DNA of 64,000 nucleotides from Mycolicibacterium goodii (GTDB lineage: Bacteria; Actinomycetota; Actinomycetes; Mycobacteriales; Mycobacteriaceae), in contig NZ_CP092364.2 of NCBI RefSeq assembly GCF_022370755.2, positions 6,572,001 to 6,636,000 of the forward strand. Reading direction: 5' to 3'. The notes beneath the pieces were generated by a model. It was given only the letters and a program-made list of their open reading frames with translations. It had not been told where the DNA came from and searched no databases. Positions 38,861-48,199 of this stretch are shown here, piece by piece. Each line of letters starts with the position of its first letter. Position 1 is the stretch's first letter. The translations under genes and the position numbers were made by a program.

Positions 38861-39402
38861 GTGAGGTCGTCCGGCTGTCGCTGGTCGCGCATGCGATGAC
38901 CGATGCGGTGGCAGCCGGACGATTTCCCGTCGACGAGCCGCTCAACGAGCTGGGGCACCGGCAGACCGACGCGGTCGAGATGGCCGCCTTCGACACGGCT
39001 TTCTGCGGACCCGAGAAGCGGGCCAGACAGACCGCCGAGCTGCTCGGCCTGAAGGCCGAGGTTCGCACCGAGCTCGCCGATCTGGACTGTGGCAGCTGGC
39101 GCGGCAATGTGCTCGGCGGCGTCGATCCTGCCGACCTCGCGGTGTGGCTCACCGATCCCACCAGCGCGCCGCACGGCGGCGAATCGATCGTGGGGCTCGT
39201 CGACCGGGTGCGACGCTGGCTGCAGACGGTCTCGACGCACCGTGGCACGCTGATCGCGGTGACGCATCCCGCCGTGGTCCGCGCGGTGATCCTGGTGGCG
39301 CTCGATGCGCCGCCGAAGTCCTTCTGGCGCATCGACATCGCCCCGGTCAGCCGGACGGTGCTGCACTATCGCGGCGACGCATGGACCCTGCGGAGCAACT
39401 GA
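38857..39402 (+). CDS. Histidine-phosphatase-fold protein with degenerate RHG motif
   Basis: 181 residues. It has the phosphoglycerate mutase-like layout, but the catalytic RHG reads AHA (LVAHAMTDA): the histidine is kept while the arginine and glycine are lost. Other elements remain: ELGHRQTD, EKRARQTAELLG and VTHPAVVRAVI with the second histidine. Alpha-ribazole phosphatase (CobC) of cobalamin synthesis belongs to this fold. The GTG start overlaps cbtA, so it is under the same B12 riboswitch. It may be a CobC-like enzyme with altered phosphate binding or a non-enzymatic partner of CbtAB. Confidence 0.8.
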   Translation: MSEVVRLSLVAHAMTDAVAAGRFPVDEPLNELGHRQTDAVEMAAFDTAFCGPEKRARQTAELLGLKAEVRTELADLDCGSWRGNVLGGVDPADLAVWLTDPTSAPHGGESIVGLVDRVRRWLQTVSTHRGTLIAVTHPAVVRAVILVALDAPPKSFWRIDIAPVSRTVLHYRGDAWTLRSN

Positions 39403-39423
39403 GGAGACCGGCGGAGCGACCGG

Positions 39424-40815
39424 TCAACCCACGGGGGCGAGCGCGAAGGCCCGCTTGGCGATCTGCAGCAGCCAGCCCGCCGCGGTCGAACTCCGGAACT
39501 GCGGCCAGTTCAGCTGGAAGCTCACCACCCACGGCTGTCCGGTGTGGTCCACCGCGTACCAGCTGAACGTCAGGTCGCCGGGCAGATTGCCGCCCTTGGC
39601 GCCGATGTAGGTCCACTTCGCCGGGTCCAGGTCGATGCCGGGCAGCGCGGACAGGATGTCCTTGACCGGCGCGGCCGGACCGACGGCCGACGCCTGCAGC
39701 GCGGCGTGCACGCGGCAGATGTCTTCGGCACTGCCGAACCACTCCAGCCCGTCGTTCGACGCGGGGGTGTGGGTGCGGTTCGGATCCGGTTGGTATGGGC
39801 GGGAATTGGTCTGCTGGAACAGCTTGATGCGGTCCTCGCGGGAGGCGTTCTTCCACTGCTCACGCAGGTTCGGTTCGCCCCAGCCGACCGAGAACACCTG
39901 ATGCATGGTGGGAAACGGCGTCATGCTGGCCGGATCGTGGTGTCCGGCGGTCACCAGCGCGCGCTCGACCGCGCGGGGGCCCATTCGCTCGATCAGCAGG
40001 TCGGTGGCCATGTTGTCGCTCGCCGAGATCATCTGCTGGGCCGCCGTGCGCACCGTGATCTGGGCACCGGGCGGCAGCTTGTCGAGGCCGGCCGAACCGA
40101 GTGCCTTGCCGTCCTTGGTGATGGTCAGCTTGTCGTCCCAGCTCAGCGTGCCCGCTTTGACCGCGTCCGAGACAGCAAGCAGCACATAGAGTTTGAAGAT
40201 CGATGCCAGCGGCAGGGACATGTCGGTGTTGGTGCCAGCCACCACTTCGCACCTGCCGGGGCCGCCGGCGCCGGGATGCACCTTGGAGACCTGGTAGGAG
40301 TAGCGCGCGCCGGTCTTGGTGATCTCCTTGTCGATGTCCGACCAGTTGTTGATGATCGGCGGGACGAGGTTCACCTCGAAGCGGTCGACCAGGCCGGCGT
40401 CGTCGGTGCGCAGTTCGATGTCCTGCGCGACGTTGTAGGACGTGAGCACGTGCAGCGTCGCCTGGCCCGCGCCGATCTCGACCGACGTGACGCGGAACGG
40501 GCGGTCCCACCAGATGGTGTCCATCTTGACGCCGACGTCGTCGACCTTGTCGGCAGCCGCGAGTGTGCCCACGCTCACCGGACCGATGGGCCAGTCCGAG
40601 TTGAGCATGTCCATCGTCTGCTTGGCGCGTAGACCCGGCGGGGTGTTGGTGTCGATATGAGCGCCGTACGACACCTCGGCTGCGGGAGCCGAACGTTCTG
40701 AACAGCCGCAAGCCAGGGCAGCGACGACCGCCACGACGGCCGTCAGGCCGGCAGCGGGCCGAAGTGCCCGGCCTGGGCTACGCCTTGTCGCCCGACCCCG
40801 CAACGTCCAACACAA
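39424..40815 (-). CDS. lpqF: Lipoprotein LpqF, serine beta-lactamase/PBP-like
   Basis: About 463 residues. An Arg-rich N-terminus and hydrophobic segment end in the lipobox LACGC, so it is a lipoprotein. An N-terminal NTF2-like region (residues ~50-165) precedes a serine-hydrolase domain with SIFK (SxxK), SASDN (SDN) and KGG (KTG-like) motifs. Order beside mhuD matches Rv3593. Substrate unknown; a peptidoglycan or ester hydrolase role is possible. The start is uncertain (TTG 40815 or TTG 40803) and overlaps the mhuD end. Confidence 0.85.
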   Translation of the reverse strand: MCWTLRGRATRRSPGRALRPAAGLTAVVAVVAALACGCSERSAPAAEVSYGAHIDTNTPPGLRAKQTMDMLNSDWPIGPVSVGTLAAADKVDDVGVKMDTIWWDRPFRVTSVEIGAGQATLHVLTSYNVAQDIELRTDDAGLVDRFEVNLVPPIINNWSDIDKEITKTGARYSYQVSKVHPGAGGPGRCEVVAGTNTDMSLPLASIFKLYVLLAVSDAVKAGTLSWDDKLTITKDGKALGSAGLDKLPPGAQITVRTAAQQMISASDNMATDLLIERMGPRAVERALVTAGHHDPASMTPFPTMHQVFSVGWGEPNLREQWKNASREDRIKLFQQTNSRPYQPDPNRTHTPASNDGLEWFGSAEDICRVHAALQASAVGPAAPVKDILSALPGIDLDPAKWTYIGAKGGNLPGDLTFSWYAVDHTGQPWVVSFQLNWPQFRSSTAAGWLLQIAKRAFALAPVG

Positions 40816-41095
40816 CCTCGAACTCCAACAGCGATGCGCCGGTCGCCACCGGATTGCGCTGCTCGCCCTTGTGCGCCTCGACGGCGGGGCCGGTGGCCCA
40901 CGCCTGGAACGCTTCCTCGCTCTCCCACTGGGTCACCACGAAGTAGCGGTTCTCACCCTTGACCGGGCGCAGCAGCTGGAACCCCAGGAAGCCCGGCTGA
41001 TTGTCGACGGCGTGCGCGCGGTGGGCGAACCGTTTCTCCAGCTCGGGTCCGGCGTTCGGCGGAACCTCGATGGCGTTGATCTTCACGACGGGCAT
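40778..41095 (-). CDS. mhuD: Heme-degrading monooxygenase MhuD
   Basis: 105 residues of the IsdG/ABM ferredoxin-like fold. The known functional residues N7, W66 and H75 (heme ligand) are all present (MPVVKIN, QAWATG, EAHKG). In M. tuberculosis MhuD opens heme to mycobilin and releases iron without carbon monoxide. ATG 41095 is divergent from the hydrolase at 41135, only 39 bases apart. It is followed by lpqF on the same strand. Confidence 0.96.
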   Translation of the reverse strand: MPVVKINAIEVPPNAGPELEKRFAHRAHAVDNQPGFLGFQLLRPVKGENRYFVVTQWESEEAFQAWATGPAVEAHKGEQRNPVATGASLLEFEVVLDVAGSGDKA

Positions 41096-41134
41096 GTCGT
41101 TCAGGGTAGCGTGACCCGGCGGCAAGATAACGAC

Positions 41135-41908
41135 ATGGTCACAGATCTGCTCACTGCCCGCGGCGGCCACGGCGACCCGATCGTCCTGGTGCACGGGCTC
41201 ATGGGGCGCGGCACCACGTGGTCACGTCAGTTGCCGTGGTTGACCGGGCTGGGCGAGGTGTACACATACGACGCCCCGTGGCATCGCGGCCGCGACGTCG
41301 TCGATCCGCACCCGATCAGCACCGAGCGTTTCGTGGCGGACCTCGGCGACGCGGTCGCCTCGCTCGGGCGCCCGGCGATCCTGGTCGGCCATTCGATGGG
41401 GGCGCTGCACTCGTGGTGCCTCGCGGCGGCTCGGCCCGACCTGGTGGCCGCGGTGGTGGTCGAGGACATGGCCCCGGATTTCCGGGGGCGTACCACGGGT
41501 CCGTGGGAACCGTGGGTGCACGCGCTTCCGGTCGAATTCTCTTCTCCTGAGGAGGTTTACGACGAGTTCGGTCCGGTCGCGGGCCAGTATTTCCTTGAGG
41601 CGTTCGATCGCACGGCGACCGGATGGCGTTTGCACGGACACCCGCAGTGGTGGATCGACATCGCCGCGGAGTGGGGGACGCGGGACTACTGGCAGCAGTG
41701 GCGTGCGGTCACGGCGCCGACGCTGCTGCTGGAGGCGGCCAACTCGGTGGCGCCGGCCGGGCAGATGCGGCAGATGGCCCGGATCGGCGCGCGGGCGACG
41801 TACCTGTTCGTCGCCGGCGCCGGCCATCTGATCCACGACGACCGGCCCGACGTGTATCAGGCCGCGGTCACGAAGTTCCTAGCGGCGCTCGCCGAGGACG
41901 CCGGCTGA
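41135..41908 (+). CDS. Alpha/beta hydrolase (Rv3591c type)
   Basis: 257 residues. Oxyanion motif LVHGLMGRGTTW, nucleophile elbow VGHSMGALHSW (Ser), and a late catalytic histidine in VAGAGHLIHDDRP. Probably an esterase or C-C hydrolase acting in the cytoplasm, since no signal peptide is seen. It diverges from mhuD, and its 3' end overlaps the small membrane gene on the other strand. Confidence 0.88.
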   Translation: MVTDLLTARGGHGDPIVLVHGLMGRGTTWSRQLPWLTGLGEVYTYDAPWHRGRDVVDPHPISTERFVADLGDAVASLGRPAILVGHSMGALHSWCLAAARPDLVAAVVVEDMAPDFRGRTTGPWEPWVHALPVEFSSPEEVYDEFGPVAGQYFLEAFDRTATGWRLHGHPQWWIDIAAEWGTRDYWQQWRAVTAPTLLLEAANSVAPAGQMRQMARIGARATYLFVAGAGHLIHDDRPDVYQAAVTKFLAALAEDAG

Positions 41909-42133
41909 CGGCCACACCGGGTGGTGCTCGAACCGGCTGCGGATCGCCTCGACGTCGTGCGCGGCGCGGTATGCGTCGGCGTCCGGGGTGTCGAAGCGGC
42001 CGGCCAGTGGCGCGCCGACGCGGAACTGGGCGAGGTCGAACCGTAATGCGTTGCCGCGGTGGGCCGCCCAGCCCAGTGCCACGGCCACCGCGACGGGTGA
42101 AACCAGGATCAACAGAGCGATGACAGCATTCAT
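41879..42133 (-). CDS. Small hypothetical membrane protein
   Basis: 84 residues with one N-terminal membrane span (NAVIALLILVSPVAVAVALGW). The rest is polar, with a short RFDTPDADAYRAAHDVEAIRSRF segment. I do not recognise the family. It overlaps the end of the alpha/beta hydrolase by 30 bases and diverges from the GlxA-type regulator. The clean signal-anchor and ATG favour a real gene, but the evidence is modest. Confidence 0.55.
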   Translation of the reverse strand: MNAVIALLILVSPVAVAVALGWAAHRGNALRFDLAQFRVGAPLAGRFDTPDADAYRAAHDVEAIRSRFEHHPVWPSAGVLGERR

Positions 42134-42193
42134 GGCAGTAATTGTTGGCCGCGCTCATATACCGCCAACAGTGGCAGCGGTGACATCTTCAGA

Positions 42194-42199
42194 TAAAAT
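42194..42199 (+). promoter_or_regulatory. Candidate -10 box, leaderless start of the GlxA-type gene
   Basis: TAAAAT ends six bases before ATG 42206. A seven-base inverted repeat, TGGCAGC at 42172-42178 and GCTGCCA at 42200-42206, brackets this box and could be an autoregulatory operator. Confidence 0.5.
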
Positions 42200-42205
42200 G
42201 CTGCC

Positions 42206-43213
42206 ATGCTCAAAAGTGTCTCCGTGCTCGTGCTGGATCGCCTCGCGATGTTCGAGTTCGGCGTGATCTGCGAGGTGTTCGGCATCGACCGCTCCGGCGA
42301 CGGCGTACCGAACTTCGATTTCAAGGTCTGCGGACCGGAGCCGGGTAAGCCGCTGAGCACGTCGGTCGGGGCGACATTGACGCCGGAGCGGGGCCTGGAC
42401 GACCTCGTCGGCGCGGATCTGGTCGCGATCCCCGCCATCGGCGGTTCGGACTACCTGCCGGAGGCCCTCGAGGCCGTGCGTGCCGCCGCCGACTCCGGGT
42501 CGATCATCCTGACGGTGTGCTCGGGTGCGTTCGTCGCCGGTGCGGCAGGCCTGCTCGACGGCAGGCCGTGTACCACGCACTGGATGCACGCCGACGAACT
42601 GGCACGGCGGTACCCGACGGCCAAGGTCGACCGCAACGTGCTCTACGTCGACGACGGCAACCTCATCACCAGTGCGGGCACCGCGGCGGGTATCGACGCG
42701 TGCCTGCACCTCGTGCGTCGTGAACTGGGCAGCGAGGTCACCAACAAGATCGCGCGCCGCATGGTGGTCCCGCCGCAGCGCGACGGGGGCCAGCGTCAGT
42801 TCATCGACCAGCCGATCCCGGTCCGCTGTTCGGAACGCTTCGCGCCGCACCTCGACTGGATCGTCGCGAATCTCGGCAAGCCCCACACCGTCGCGAGCCT
42901 GGCCAAGCGGGCCTCGATGTCCACGCGCACGTTCGCGCGCCGCTTCGTCGAGGAGACCGGCACCACGCCCATGCAGTGGATCACCGACCAGCGCGTGCTC
43001 TATGCGCGTCGTCTGCTTGAGGAAACCGATCTCGACATCGACTGGATCGCCGGGCAGGCCGGGTTCGGCACGGCGACGCTGCTGCGCCACCACTTCCGTC
43101 GGCTCATCGGCGTGACGCCGTCCGACTACCGTCGCCGCTTCGCTTGCGGGACGGCACCTTCGGCGGACATGGCCGGTGCCATGGCGGGGGAGATGGCTGA
43201 AGCGACGGCCTAG
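42206..43213 (+). CDS. GlxA-family transcriptional regulator (DJ-1/PfpI + AraC)
   Basis: 335 residues. The N-terminal DJ-1/PfpI-like domain has the nucleophile-elbow cysteine in LTVCSGAFVAGAAGLLDG followed by TTHWMH. The C-terminal AraC domain has two helix-turn-helix units (TVASLAKRASMSTRTFARRF and LDIDWIAGQAGFGTATLLRHHF). Such proteins usually activate catabolic or stress genes. The last four bases overlap the convergent mutY stop. No obvious target operon adjoins it. Confidence 0.9.
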   Translation: MLKSVSVLVLDRLAMFEFGVICEVFGIDRSGDGVPNFDFKVCGPEPGKPLSTSVGATLTPERGLDDLVGADLVAIPAIGGSDYLPEALEAVRAAADSGSIILTVCSGAFVAGAAGLLDGRPCTTHWMHADELARRYPTAKVDRNVLYVDDGNLITSAGTAAGIDACLHLVRRELGSEVTNKIARRMVVPPQRDGGQRQFIDQPIPVRCSERFAPHLDWIVANLGKPHTVASLAKRASMSTRTFARRFVEETGTTPMQWITDQRVLYARRLLEETDLDIDWIAGQAGFGTATLLRHHFRRLIGVTPSDYRRRFACGTAPSADMAGAMAGEMAEATA

Positions 43214-44076
43214 TCACCTTCGCCGGCGAGCGCGAAACGGCCATCTGCCGTCTGCTCCACCAAGCCGTCGACCAGAAGCGAGTCAAGCGCACGGTCGCGT
43301 TGCGCCGGATTGGTCAGCCACACGACGTCGAGCTGTGCCCGCGTCACAGGAGATGTGCTGTCGCGCAACACATCCAGCAGCTTGCCGCGCACCTGGCGGT
43401 CGGTGCCCGCATAACGCTGCACGCGTCGGGCGACGGTGCTGGCCGGAAATCCGGCCGAACGCCACCCGCAGTGGCTCAACGGGCAGATCCCGCACCGCGG
43501 CGAGCGTGCCGTGCACACCGTGGCGCCCAGCTCCATGAGCGCGGCCGAGAACGTCGGCGCGGTGTCGTCGGACGGCAGCAGCGCGGCGACCATGTCGAGA
43601 TCTCGGGTGCTCGCCGGTGCGTCGGCGGCGCCGTGCACGGCCCGCGTGACGACCCTCCGCACGTTGGTGTCGACCACCGGAACGCTCGCCTGATAGGCGA
43701 AGCACGCTACCGCGCGCGCCGTGTACGCACCGATGCCCGGCAGCGTCAGCAGCGTGTCGACGTCACGCGGTACGACGTCGTCGTACTCGGTCGAGATCAC
43801 CACCGCGCACTCGTGCAGCCGCTTGGCCCGACGCGGATAGCCGAGCTTGCCCCACGCGCGCAGCACCTCGGCCGATCCGGCGGCAGCCGTGGCGGACGGG
43901 GTCGGCCACCTCTCGATCCAGGCCAGCCAGATGGGCTCGACGCGGGCCACCGGGGTCTGCTGCAGCATGAACTCGCTGACCAGGATCTGCCAGGCGGTCA
44001 CGCCGGGGCGCCGCCACGGCAGATCGCGGCGCTCGCGGTCGTACCACCCGAGAAGTTCGTCCGATCTGATGCTCAT
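43210..44076 (-). CDS. mutY: Adenine DNA glycosylase
   Basis: 288 residues. Family marks are RDLPWRRPGVTAWQILVSEFMLQQT (catalytic Glu region), the helix-hairpin-helix LPGIGAYTARAVACFAY, VDTNVRRV with the catalytic Asp, and the iron-sulfur cysteines CTARSPRCGICPLSHC. The last spacing is C-x4-C rather than the C-x5-C of E. coli MutY. It removes adenine mispaired with 8-oxoguanine. It lacks most of the C-terminal NUDIX-like domain length (shorter than E. coli's 350). It diverges from canB with only 25 bases between the start codons. Confidence 0.94.
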   Translation of the reverse strand: MSIRSDELLGWYDRERRDLPWRRPGVTAWQILVSEFMLQQTPVARVEPIWLAWIERWPTPSATAAAGSAEVLRAWGKLGYPRRAKRLHECAVVISTEYDDVVPRDVDTLLTLPGIGAYTARAVACFAYQASVPVVDTNVRRVVTRAVHGAADAPASTRDLDMVAALLPSDDTAPTFSAALMELGATVCTARSPRCGICPLSHCGWRSAGFPASTVARRVQRYAGTDRQVRGKLLDVLRDSTSPVTRAQLDVVWLTNPAQRDRALDSLLVDGLVEQTADGRFALAGEGD

Positions 44077-44101
44077 CGCTGGTCCAGTGCAAAATGGACG
44101 A

Positions 44102-44722
44102 ATGCCGAATTCGAATCCTGTTGCAGCGTGGAAAGCACTCAAGGAAGGTAATGCGCGGTTCGTGGCGGGCCAACCGCTGCATCCCAGCCAGGGCGCCGAG
44201 CGCCGCGCCAGCCTCACCCAGGCGCAGAAGCCGACCGCCGTCGTCTTCGGCTGCGGCGACAGTCGCGTGGCGGCCGAGATCCTGTTCGACCAGGGCCTCG
44301 GCGACATGTTCGTGGTGCGCACCGCCGGCCACGTCATCGACAACGCCGTGCTGGGTTCCATCGAGTACGCCGTGACGGTCCTCGATGTCCCGCTCATCGT
44401 GGTGCTCGGCCACGACAGCTGCGGCGCGGTCAAGGCGACCCTCTCGGCCATCGACGACGGTGAGGTTCCCACCGGTTTCGTCCGCGACATCGTCGAGCGT
44501 GTGACGCCCTCGATCCTCCTGGGACGCAAGGCCGGCCTGAGCCGGGTCGACGAGTTCGAGGCCCAGCACGTCAACGAGACCGTCGCGCAACTGCAGATGC
44601 GCTCGACCGCGATCGCCAAGGGTCTCGCGGAGGGCACGCAGGCGATCGTCGGCACCACGTACCACCTCGCGGACGGCCGCGTGGAGTTGCGCAGCCACCT
44701 GGGCGATATCGGCGAAGTCTGA
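44102..44722 (+). CDS. canB: Beta-class carbonic anhydrase
   Basis: 206 residues. Zinc ligands are C51 (in CGDSR, with D53 and R55), H104 and C107 (GHDSCGA). It interconverts carbon dioxide and bicarbonate. A CAAAAT box ends six bases before ATG 44102, suggesting a leaderless transcript. Its order next to mutY matches Rv3588c. Confidence 0.96.
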   Translation: MPNSNPVAAWKALKEGNARFVAGQPLHPSQGAERRASLTQAQKPTAVVFGCGDSRVAAEILFDQGLGDMFVVRTAGHVIDNAVLGSIEYAVTVLDVPLIVVLGHDSCGAVKATLSAIDDGEVPTGFVRDIVERVTPSILLGRKAGLSRVDEFEAQHVNETVAQLQMRSTAIAKGLAEGTQAIVGTTYHLADGRVELRSHLGDIGEV

Positions 44723-44779
44723 CACCCGACGGCGACACGCCGAGGCGCCTCGGGCAACTGGGGATGACCTGGGCTTACC

Positions 44780-45577
44780 GTGAAAGTTGTGTTGGATCTC
44801 GAACCTCAGGGGCCGCTGCCCGCGCAGATTTACTGGCGGCGCAGGGCGCTGGCTATCGGCATCGCGGTAGTCGTCATCGGGGTTGTCGCCGCGATAGTCG
44901 CGGTGATCATGACCAGCAACAACTCGGGATCCGACAACACCGCCGCCGATCAGTCCAACGAGACCGCCGCCCAGCAGGCCGCGCCTCCGACTCCGCTGCC
45001 CGGCGAGGATCCCGCCGTCAAGACGCCCATCGTGCCGCCCGCGCAGCACGCTCCGCCGCCGACGCCCACGCCGACCGCGGCCGTGACGCCGCCGCCTGTG
45101 CTCAAGGAGGGCGACGACTGCCCTGATTCGACGCTCGCGGTCAAGGGCATCACGAGCCAGCCCGAGTACGTCGTCGGTGATCAGCCGAAGTTCACGATGG
45201 TGGTCACCAACATCGGCCTGGTCGCGTGCAAGCGCGATGTCGGTGCCGCGGTCCTGGCCGCGTACGTGTACTCGCTCGACAACACCCGGCTGTGGTCGAA
45301 TCTCGACTGCGCGCCGTCCAACGAGACCCTGGTCAAGACGTTCAACCCGGGTGAGCAGGTGACCACCGAGGTGACCTGGACCGGCATGGGGTCGGCGCCG
45401 CAGTGCCCGCTGCCCCGTCAGCCGATCGGTCCGGGCACCTACAACCTCGTGGTGCAACTGGGGAATCTCAGATCGGCACCCGTGCCGTTCATCCTCGCCG
45501 AGGCGAGTCCGCAGCAGCCCGCGGCGCCGCCTGCCGACGGTGCACCGGCTCCGGAAGCGCCCGGCGCGGGCAACTGA
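44780..45577 (+). CDS. Single-pass membrane protein with proline-rich linker (Rv3587c type)
   Basis: 265 residues. A membrane span (about 25-46, IGIAVVVIGVVAAIVAVIM) is followed by a Pro/Thr-rich linker (about 66-105) and an extracytoplasmic beta-rich domain (about 110-235) with four cysteines (CPDS, ACKRD, DCAPS, QCPLP), likely two disulfides. Known from mycobacteria as a conserved membrane protein; function unknown. The linker suits a domain that reaches into the cell wall. GTG start at 44780. Confidence 0.85.
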   Translation: MKVVLDLEPQGPLPAQIYWRRRALAIGIAVVVIGVVAAIVAVIMTSNNSGSDNTAADQSNETAAQQAAPPTPLPGEDPAVKTPIVPPAQHAPPPTPTPTAAVTPPPVLKEGDDCPDSTLAVKGITSQPEYVVGDQPKFTMVVTNIGLVACKRDVGAAVLAAYVYSLDNTRLWSNLDCAPSNETLVKTFNPGEQVTTEVTWTGMGSAPQCPLPRQPIGPGTYNLVVQLGNLRSAPVPFILAEASPQQPAAPPADGAPAPEAPGAGN

Positions 45578-45584
45578 TCTGCGC

Positions 45585-46703
45585 TCAGGCCAGCCGGTCG
45601 GCGATCGTCGACTCGGCCAGCAGGGAAAGCCCCTCCCTGATGTGGCGGGCCCACATCGAGCCGATGCCGTCGACCGACTGCAGATCGTCGGCGCTTGCCG
45701 CAAGCAGGTTCTGTAGCGAACCGAACGAGCGCACCAGCAGGTCGACGTGGGCGAACTGCAACCGGGGAATCGCCGCCATCGCGCGGTAACCGCGTGAGCT
45801 CATCGCGGAATCCTGCGCCTCGGCGGTCGACGGATAACCGAAGACGCGGGCCAGCACCGTGAAGTCCAGCAGTTCGCTGTCGCTGAGCGCGTCGAGTTCC
45901 TCCAGCGTCGCACTGACCTGCGCCGCCGTCGGCGGATCGGGATTCGCGTGGTAGTCGCGCACGATCAGCTCGCGGGCCGTCTCGTTGTCGCCGACGAGTT
46001 CGTCGAGCTGCAGCTTCAACTGGCGGCCGTCGGTGCCGAGTTCCACCACGTCGGCGTCGATCTCCAGGCTGATCCGGCGCACCATCTCCAGGCGCTGCAC
46101 CACCGTCATCACGTCGCGCAGCGTCACGAAGTCCTCGATCTCGGCGGTAGAGAGCTGCCTGCTGACCTCGTCGAGCCGGCCCTTGTAGCGCTCCAGCGTC
46201 GCGATCGTCTGGTTGGCGCGCGACAGGATCGTGGCCGAATCGGGCACCACGTGCCGCTCGCCTGCCACGTAGACGGTCACGATGCTCATCGAGTGGCTCA
46301 CCGAGATCACCGGATATCCCGTCTGGATCGCGGTGCGCTCGGCCGAACGATGCCGCGTGCCGGATTCGTCGGTGGGGATCGACGGGTCCGGGACCAGCTG
46401 CACGTTGGCCCTCAGGATCCGGCTGCCGTCGCTGGAGAGCACCACCGCGCCGTCCATCTTCGACAGCTCACGCAGCCGGGTCGGCGCGTACCGCACATCG
46501 AGCACGAAGCCGCCATCGCAGATCGCCTCGACGCTGTCGTCGTAGCCGAGCACGACCAGCGCACCCGTGCGACCGCGCAGGATGCGTTCCAGGCCGTCGC
46601 GCAACGGCGTACCGGGTGCGAGGCGGCCCAACGTCTCGCGCAACGTCGGCCGGGCAAGGTGCACGACGTTGCGTCCGGATCTCGCGCCGGACTTCACGGC
46701 CAT
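45585..46703 (-). CDS. disA: Diadenylate cyclase / DNA integrity scanning protein DisA
   Basis: 372 residues. The DAC domain has D84-G85-A86 and R117-H118-R119, the ATP-binding DGA and RHR motifs. A helical middle and a C-terminal helix-hairpin-helix DNA-binding domain ([27 protein letters not shown] region) follow. It makes c-di-AMP and senses branched DNA. It lies 35 bases after radA on the same strand, the usual pairing; RadA is reported to restrain DisA. Confidence 0.97.
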   Translation of the reverse strand: MAVKSGARSGRNVVHLARPTLRETLGRLAPGTPLRDGLERILRGRTGALVVLGYDDSVEAICDGGFVLDVRYAPTRLRELSKMDGAVVLSSDGSRILRANVQLVPDPSIPTDESGTRHRSAERTAIQTGYPVISVSHSMSIVTVYVAGERHVVPDSATILSRANQTIATLERYKGRLDEVSRQLSTAEIEDFVTLRDVMTVVQRLEMVRRISLEIDADVVELGTDGRQLKLQLDELVGDNETARELIVRDYHANPDPPTAAQVSATLEELDALSDSELLDFTVLARVFGYPSTAEAQDSAMSSRGYRAMAAIPRLQFAHVDLLVRSFGSLQNLLAASADDLQSVDGIGSMWARHIREGLSLLAESTIADRLA

Positions 46704-46738
46704 CAGTCCTCCTAGGATCGGCCGACATTGTCCCGATC

Positions 46739-48142
46739 CTATTGACCGCCCGCAATCGCGATGTCCTTGAGCGTCCGGACAGCCGCCCGGATGTTGTCCG
46801 CGGTGATGACCTTCAGGCCCGCGGGTGCCGACGTGACACCGGGCGCCACGAGGGCGGTGGTGAAGCCGAGGCGGGCCGCCTCGGCGAGCCTGCGGTCCAT
46901 GCCGGTGACGCGGCGCAGGTCACCGGCGAGACCCACCTCGCCGATCGCGATCGCGTTCATCGGCATCGCGGCGTCGAAGTAGGCCGACGCGACGGCCAGC
47001 GCGACCGCGAGATCCGCCGAAGGGTCGGTGAGACGCATACCGCCGACGGTCGACAGGTACAGGTCGTTGCTGTTGATCGGCAGGCCGCACCGGGTCTGCA
47101 ATACCGCGCCGATCATCGCCGCGCGCGCCGAGTCGATACCGCTGACCGCGCGCCGCGGCGGGCCGACCGGTTGCGAGACCAGCGCCTGCACCTCGCCGAT
47201 CATCGGGCGCTTGCCGTCGAGCGTGACGGTCACCGCGGTGCCCGGCACCGCGACCGGCCGCTGGTCGAGGAACAGCCCGGAAGGATCGCTGACACACTCG
47301 ATTCCGTTGTCGTGCAATTGAAAACAACCGACCTCGTCGGCCGCGCCGAAACGGTTCTTCACGCCGCGCACCATGCGCAGCGTCGAGGCCCGGTCACCTT
47401 CGAAGTGCAAGACGACGTCGACGAGATGCTCCAGAGAACGCGGACCGGCGATGGCGCCGTCCTTGGTGACGTGGCCGACCAGGATCATCGCGACGGCCGG
47501 ATCGCCGATCGCGGCCTTGGCGTACGCGGTGAGCGCGGTGGTCACCGCGCGGACCTGCGTGACGCCGCCGGTGACCCCGTCGGCCTCGGTGGTGGACATC
47601 GTCTGCACCGAGTCGACGACCACCAAGCTGGGTTTCACCTCGTCGATGTGGCCGAGTGCGATCTGCAGATCGGATTCGGCGGCCAGATACACCTGCTCGT
47701 GTGTGCATCCGGTGCGCTCGGCCCGCAGACGGATCTGACCGGCGGATTCCTCACCGGACAGGTAGAGCGCGCGCTTGCCGCCGTGGGCCCAGCGGTTCGC
47801 CACCTCGAGCAGCAGCGTGGACTTGCCGACCCCGGGATCACCCGCCAGCAGGGTCACCGAACCCGCGACGAGGCCGCCGCCCAGCACGCGGTCGAGTTCG
47901 CTGACACCGGTCGGATAGTGCCGGGTGACACCGGGATCGATCGAGGTGATCGGTACGGCAGGAGAGGTGGGCGCCACCGAACGCCGCGCCGCACCGTTGA
48001 CCTTGCCGCCGATGCCGGACAGCACCGCGACCTCGTCGACGGTGCCCCATGTGCCGCAGTTGGCGCAGCGCCCAACCCATTTCGGGGTTACGTGCTGGCA
48101 CTCCGAACAGCGGTACTGCGAACGTATTTTCGAACCGGCCAC
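46739..48142 (-). CDS. radA: DNA repair protein RadA
   Basis: 467 residues. N-terminal zinc finger with C12, C15, C26 and C29; RecA-like core with GDPGVGKST (101-109); the RadA motif KNRFG; and a C-terminal Lon-protease-like domain ([30 protein letters not shown]). It drives branch migration during recombination. GTG start at 48142. Transcribed after lpqE and before disA. Confidence 0.97.
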   Translation of the reverse strand: MAGSKIRSQYRCSECQHVTPKWVGRCANCGTWGTVDEVAVLSGIGGKVNGAARRSVAPTSPAVPITSIDPGVTRHYPTGVSELDRVLGGGLVAGSVTLLAGDPGVGKSTLLLEVANRWAHGGKRALYLSGEESAGQIRLRAERTGCTHEQVYLAAESDLQIALGHIDEVKPSLVVVDSVQTMSTTEADGVTGGVTQVRAVTTALTAYAKAAIGDPAVAMILVGHVTKDGAIAGPRSLEHLVDVVLHFEGDRASTLRMVRGVKNRFGAADEVGCFQLHDNGIECVSDPSGLFLDQRPVAVPGTAVTVTLDGKRPMIGEVQALVSQPVGPPRRAVSGIDSARAAMIGAVLQTRCGLPINSNDLYLSTVGGMRLTDPSADLAVALAVASAYFDAAMPMNAIAIGEVGLAGDLRRVTGMDRRLAEAARLGFTTALVAPGVTSAPAGLKVITADNIRAAVRTLKDIAIAGGQ

Positions 48143-48199
48143 CCGGAGACAGTATCGGCACGCACCGACACAACCACCGGCGACAGGCCGGTGGACGGC

